Shown here in pieces: positions 61,202-64,000 of a stretch of DNA of 64,000 nt. The notes under the pieces were generated by a model, which had not been told where the DNA came from, searched no databases, and saw nothing but the letters and a program-made list of their open reading frames with translations. The stretch lies in the NCBI RefSeq assembly GCF_000422405.1, contig NZ_AULS01000002.1, positions 124,001-188,000 on the forward strand. The letters run 5' to 3'. This DNA is from Microbacterium luticocti DSM 19459. GTDB lineage: Bacteria > Actinomycetota > Actinomycetes > Actinomycetales > Microbacteriaceae. A program made the translations under genes and the position numbers. Numbering within the stretch: the stretch's first letter is position 1; each line of letters starts with the position of its first letter.

Positions 61202-62242
61202 ATGACGTTTGCACGCAAGCGTGTCGCGGCCCTCGCCGCGATCGCGGTGACCGCCGCGCTGGCGCTCACCGGCTGCGCCGACACCGGCCCGGCTTCGGCC
61301 CCCACGGGAGGCGCCGGAGGCGGCTCGGACAACCTCGCCGTCACGTTCCTGCCGAAGAACCTCGGAAACCCCTACTTCGACACCTCCGCCAAGGGCGGCA
61401 AGGCCGCGGTCGAAGAGTTCAAGGGCACGTTCAACCAGGTCGGCCCCGCACAGGCATCCCCTGACGCACAGGTCAGCTATATCAATACCGCGACGCAGCA
61501 GGGCGTCGGCGCGCTCGTCGTCTCGGCGAACGACCCGAAGGCCATCTGTGATGCCCTGAACCAGGCGCGTGACAACGGGGTCAAGGTCGTCACCTTCGAC
61601 TCGGACACGGATGCGTCGTGCCGTGACCTCTTCGTCAACCAGGCCAGCGCCGACGGCATCGCGAAGGCACAGGTCGACCTGATCGCCGATCAGATCGGCG
61701 ACTCGGGCGAGATCGCGATCCTGTCGGCCGCCGCCAATGCGACGAACCAGAACGCCTGGATCGACAAGATGAAGGCGCTTCTGAAGTCGGATCACCCGAA
61801 CATCTCTCTCGTCGACGTCGTCTACGGCAACGATGACGACCAGACATCGTTCGACAAGACCGCCGCGCTGCTGCAGTCGCACCCGAAGCTCAAGGGCATC
61901 ATCTCGCCGACCACCGTCGGCATCGCCGCGGCCGCGCGCTACCTGTCGACCTCGTCGTACAAGGGCAAGGTCGCACTCACCGGCCTGGGAACACCGAACC
62001 AGATGCGCGAGTACGTCAAGGACGGCACCGTCACCGCGTTCGCGCTGTGGAACCCCGAAGACCTCGGATACCTCTCGGCGTTCGCGGCGAAGGCACTGAT
62101 CACCGGCGAGATCACCGGCAAGGAAGGCGACACCTTCACCGCCGGAAAGCTCGGCAAGTACACGGTCGGCGCGAACGGCACCGTGCTGCTGGGTGACCCG
62201 TTCGTCTTCGACAAGGACAACATCGACAAGTTCGACTTCTAG
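61202..62242 (+). CDS. rhaS: L-rhamnose-binding lipoprotein of the ABC importer
   Basis: 346-residue periplasmic-binding-protein-1 fold. Lipoprotein signal MTFARKRVAALAAIAVTAALALTGC puts the lipid-modified Cys at residue 25 (LTGC lipobox), so it is anchored outside the membrane. A Gly/Ser/Thr linker follows. Binding fold: VTFLPKNLGNPYFDTSAKGGKAAVEEF, GVGALVVSANDP, VVTFDSDTD, IAILSAAANATNQNAWIDKM and GIISPTTVGIAAAARYL. AAAGGAAA precedes the ATG. The 58-bp gap may allow independent boosting of expression. Confidence 0.93.
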   Translation: MTFARKRVAALAAIAVTAALALTGCADTGPASAPTGGAGGGSDNLAVTFLPKNLGNPYFDTSAKGGKAAVEEFKGTFNQVGPAQASPDAQVSYINTATQQGVGALVVSANDPKAICDALNQARDNGVKVVTFDSDTDASCRDLFVNQASADGIAKAQVDLIADQIGDSGEIAILSAAANATNQNAWIDKMKALLKSDHPNISLVDVVYGNDDDQTSFDKTAALLQSHPKLKGIISPTTVGIAAAARYLSTSSYKGKVALTGLGTPNQMREYVKDGTVTAFALWNPEDLGYLSAFAAKALITGEITGKEGDTFTAGKLGKYTVGANGTVLLGDPFVFDKDNIDKFDF

Positions 62243-62299
62243 CCGACGGTGCCCGGCCGGTTCCGGCCGGCCGGGCACGTCACCGGAAAGGCCCTCGCC

Positions 62300-62650
62300 A
62301 TGACCCGCGTCTGCTTCGAGCTGCGCATCAAACCCGAGCTGCTCGACGAATACCTGGCCCGGCACCGCGCCGTCTGGCCCGAGATGCTGGCCGAGATCGC
62401 GGCGGCGGGCCGGCGCAACTACTCCCTCTTCCTCGCCGATGGCGGACGCCTCGTCGGCTACTACGAGGTCGACGACGATGCGGCCGCGCAGGCGTACCTC
62501 GCGGCATCCCCCGTCGCCACGCGGTGGGAGGCCGACATGGCCCGCTTCTTCGAGGGCCTGCAGGGACGCCCCGACCAGAACGCGATTTGTCTGACCGAGG
62601 TCTTCAACCTGCACGACCAACTCACCGCCACGAACGAAGGCACATCATGA
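62300..62650 (+). CDS. rhaM: L-rhamnose mutarotase
   Basis: 116-residue ferredoxin-like enzyme converting beta- to alpha-L-rhamnose (also called RhaU). The catalytic residues known from E. coli RhaM appear at matching positions: Tyr18 and His22 in DEYLARHRAVWPEM, and Tyr41 in RRNYSLFL. GYYEVDDDA is also conserved. ATG 62300 follows GGAAAGG; the upstream frame is GC-rich leader. It overlaps the isomerase start by ATGA. Confidence 0.95.
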   Translation: MTRVCFELRIKPELLDEYLARHRAVWPEMLAEIAAAGRRNYSLFLADGGRLVGYYEVDDDAAAQAYLAASPVATRWEADMARFFEGLQGRPDQNAICLTEVFNLHDQLTATNEGTS

Positions 62651-63813
62651 CCACTCTCTCTTCCGAGATCCTCGCCACGCTCGAGAAGCAGGCGATCGAA
62701 CTGCCCAGCTGGGCGTTCGGCAACTCCGGCACCCGGTTCAAGGTCTTCACGACGCCCGGCACGCCGCGCGACCCGTTCGAGAAGGTGGCGGATGCCGCTC
62801 AGGTCCACGCCCTCACCGGGCTGGCACCCACCGTCGCGCTGCACATTCCATGGGACCTCGTCGACGACTTCGGCCTGTTGCGCCGGCACGCCGAAGACCT
62901 CGGCGTGCGCCTGGGCACCATCAACTCCAACGCCTTCCAGGACGACGACTACAAGTTCGGCTCGCTCACCTCGGCCGACGACGCGGTGCGCCGCAAGGCC
63001 ATCGATCACCACCTCGCGTGCATCGACGTGATGGATGCCACCGGCAGCCGTGACCTGAAGATCTGGCTGGCCGACGGCACGAACTATCCGGGGCAGGACG
63101 ACATGCGGGCCCGTCAGGACCGGCTGCACGAATCCCTGGCCGAGATCTACGCGCGCCTGGGTGACGACCAGCGCCTCGTGCTCGAGTACAAGTTCTTCGA
63201 GCCGGCGTTCTACCACACCGATGTTCCCGACTGGGGAACGTCGTACGCGCAGGTCAGCGCCCTGGGCGACAAGGCGATGGTGTGCCTCGACACCGGGCAC
63301 CACGCCCCCGGCACCAACATCGAGTTCATCGTCATGCAGCTGCTGCGCCTGGGCAAGCTCGGCTCGTTCGACTTCAACTCGCGCTTCTACGCCGATGACG
63401 ACCTGATCGTGGGCGCCGCCGACCCGTTCCAGCTGTTCCGCATCCTCGACCAGGTGATCCGCGGTGGCGGGCTGAACAACCCCGACGTGGCGTTCATGCT
63501 CGACCAGTGCCACAACATCGAGAAGAAGATCCCCGGGCAGATCCGCTCCGTGCTCAACGTGCAGGAGATGACCGCCCGTGCCCTGCTCATCGACCGGCAG
63601 GCGCTGGCCGCGGCGCAGGCGGCGAACGACGTGCTGACCGCGAACCAGATCTACATGGACGCGTTCTACACCGACGTGCGCCCCGCCCTCGCAACCTGGC
63701 GCGAGTCCCGCGGGCTCCCCGCCGACCCGATGGCCGCATACGCGGCATCCGGCTACCAGGAGCAGATCGAGGCCGACCGCGTCGGCGGCGTGCAGGCCGG
63801 GTGGGGAGCGTGA
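62647..63813 (+). CDS. rhaI: L-rhamnose isomerase (Pseudomonas-type TIM barrel)
   Basis: 388-residue isomerase converting L-rhamnose to L-rhamnulose. It belongs to the RhaI type seen in Rhizobium and Pseudomonas, not the E. coli RhaA type. Metal and substrate segments: LEYKFFEPAFYHTDVPDWGTSYA (Glu/His), MVCLDTGHHAPGTNIEFIV (Asp, His) and SFDFNSRFYADDDLIVG (Asp). GLAPTVALHIPWDLVDDFG and LGTINSNAFQDDDYKFGS are conserved. Coupled to the mutarotase upstream and to the aldolase downstream by 4-bp overlaps. Confidence 0.95.
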   Translation: MTTLSSEILATLEKQAIELPSWAFGNSGTRFKVFTTPGTPRDPFEKVADAAQVHALTGLAPTVALHIPWDLVDDFGLLRRHAEDLGVRLGTINSNAFQDDDYKFGSLTSADDAVRRKAIDHHLACIDVMDATGSRDLKIWLADGTNYPGQDDMRARQDRLHESLAEIYARLGDDQRLVLEYKFFEPAFYHTDVPDWGTSYAQVSALGDKAMVCLDTGHHAPGTNIEFIVMQLLRLGKLGSFDFNSRFYADDDLIVGAADPFQLFRILDQVIRGGGLNNPDVAFMLDQCHNIEKKIPGQIRSVLNVQEMTARALLIDRQALAAAQAANDVLTANQIYMDAFYTDVRPALATWRESRGLPADPMAAYAASGYQEQIEADRVGGVQAGWGA

Positions 63814-64000
63814 CGACGATGACCAACCCGACCGTCGCCGACCTGATCGCGCGCAGCAACCGGCTGGGCGCCGACCCGGCCAACACGAACTACGCCGGGG
63901 GCAACACCTCGGCCAAGGGCACCGAGACCGACCCCGTCACCGGCGAGCAGGTCGAACTGCTCTGGGTGAAGGGATCGGGCGGCGACCTGGGCACCCTGAA
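63810..64000 (+). CDS. rhaD: Bifunctional rhamnulose-1-phosphate aldolase / SDR dehydrogenase (5' part)
   Basis: Only the first 63 codons are in the window. NPTVADLIARSNRLGADPANTNYAGGNTSAKGTETDP and LLWVKGSGGDLGTL are the zinc-aldolase N-terminus of the bifunctional RhaD/short-chain dehydrogenase fusion found with RhaI-type isomerases. It should yield dihydroxyacetone phosphate and lactaldehyde, then lactate. GTG 63810 overlaps the rhaI stop; ATG 63819, with GGGGAG upstream, is an equally good start. Rhamnulokinase is presumably beyond the edge. Confidence 0.9.
   Translation, partial: MTTMTNPTVADLIARSNRLGADPANTNYAGGNTSAKGTETDPVTGEQVELLWVKGSGGDLGTL

Overview
The window is about 70% GC and contains frequent GGATGCC motifs, very short intergenic gaps, ATGA/GTGA stop-start overlaps, several apparently leaderless starts and F420/FMN oxidoreductases. 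Together these point to a Gram-positive actinobacterium of the Microbacteriaceae, most likely Microbacterium. I infer this from composition and gene content, not from a marker search.

1-8.9 kb: the C-terminally cut end of a CshA-like adhesin, tRNA-Arg(ACG), housekeeping genes (coiled-coil protein, small membrane protein, aldose 1-epimerase, DUF1992 protein, nitronate monooxygenase) and a HelR-type RNA-polymerase-recycling ATPase. A 20-bp inverted repeat 56 nt upstream of helR looks like the rifamycin-associated element (RAE).

9.1-14.6 kb: an accessory stretch with lower GC. It holds two type II toxin-antitoxin modules flanking a DUF726 hydrolase with a Cys-rich region, a DUF2971 protein and an orphan gene bracketed by terminators. 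It ends at tRNA-Ser(GCT).

14.7-31.9 kb: a LuxR-type ATPase regulator, then a catabolic region. A leftward operon encodes a pyruvate-dehydrogenase-E1-like TPP enzyme, an extradiol dioxygenase, an FAD hydroxylase and an FAH-family enzyme. It diverges from a GntR regulator and a rightward operon (NmrA-like, HIT-like, alpha/beta hydrolase, amidohydrolase, second NmrA-like). A leftward aldehyde dehydrogenase/decarboxylase-type amidohydrolase pair and a LysR regulator follow. The set resembles a meta-cleavage aromatic pathway with unusual partners.

31.9-37.5 kb: tRNA-Ser(TGA), a HAD hydrolase coupled to serS, a diacylglycerol-kinase-like gene, an LLM oxidoreductase and pheA.

37.5-44.7 kb: the Leloir galactose pathway (pgm, galE, galT, galK) with a LacI repressor. 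Two 14-bp operator-like palindromes, with centres 31 bp apart, bracket the galTK promoter. A 17-bp minisatellite lies next to them.

44.9-56.3 kb: TetR-esterase, F420-type LLM enzyme, a DNA methyltransferase coupled to a lipoate-ligase-like gene, a DEAD-box helicase, hydrolases and a MarR-MFS-hydrolase operon. Several long palindromic elements of related sequence lie between genes, and one lies inside the methyltransferase gene.

56.4-64 kb: an L-rhamnose operon. It has a divergent LacI regulator, an ABC importer (ATPase, two permeases, lipoprotein), mutarotase, isomerase and the start of the bifunctional aldolase/dehydrogenase, which runs off the window.
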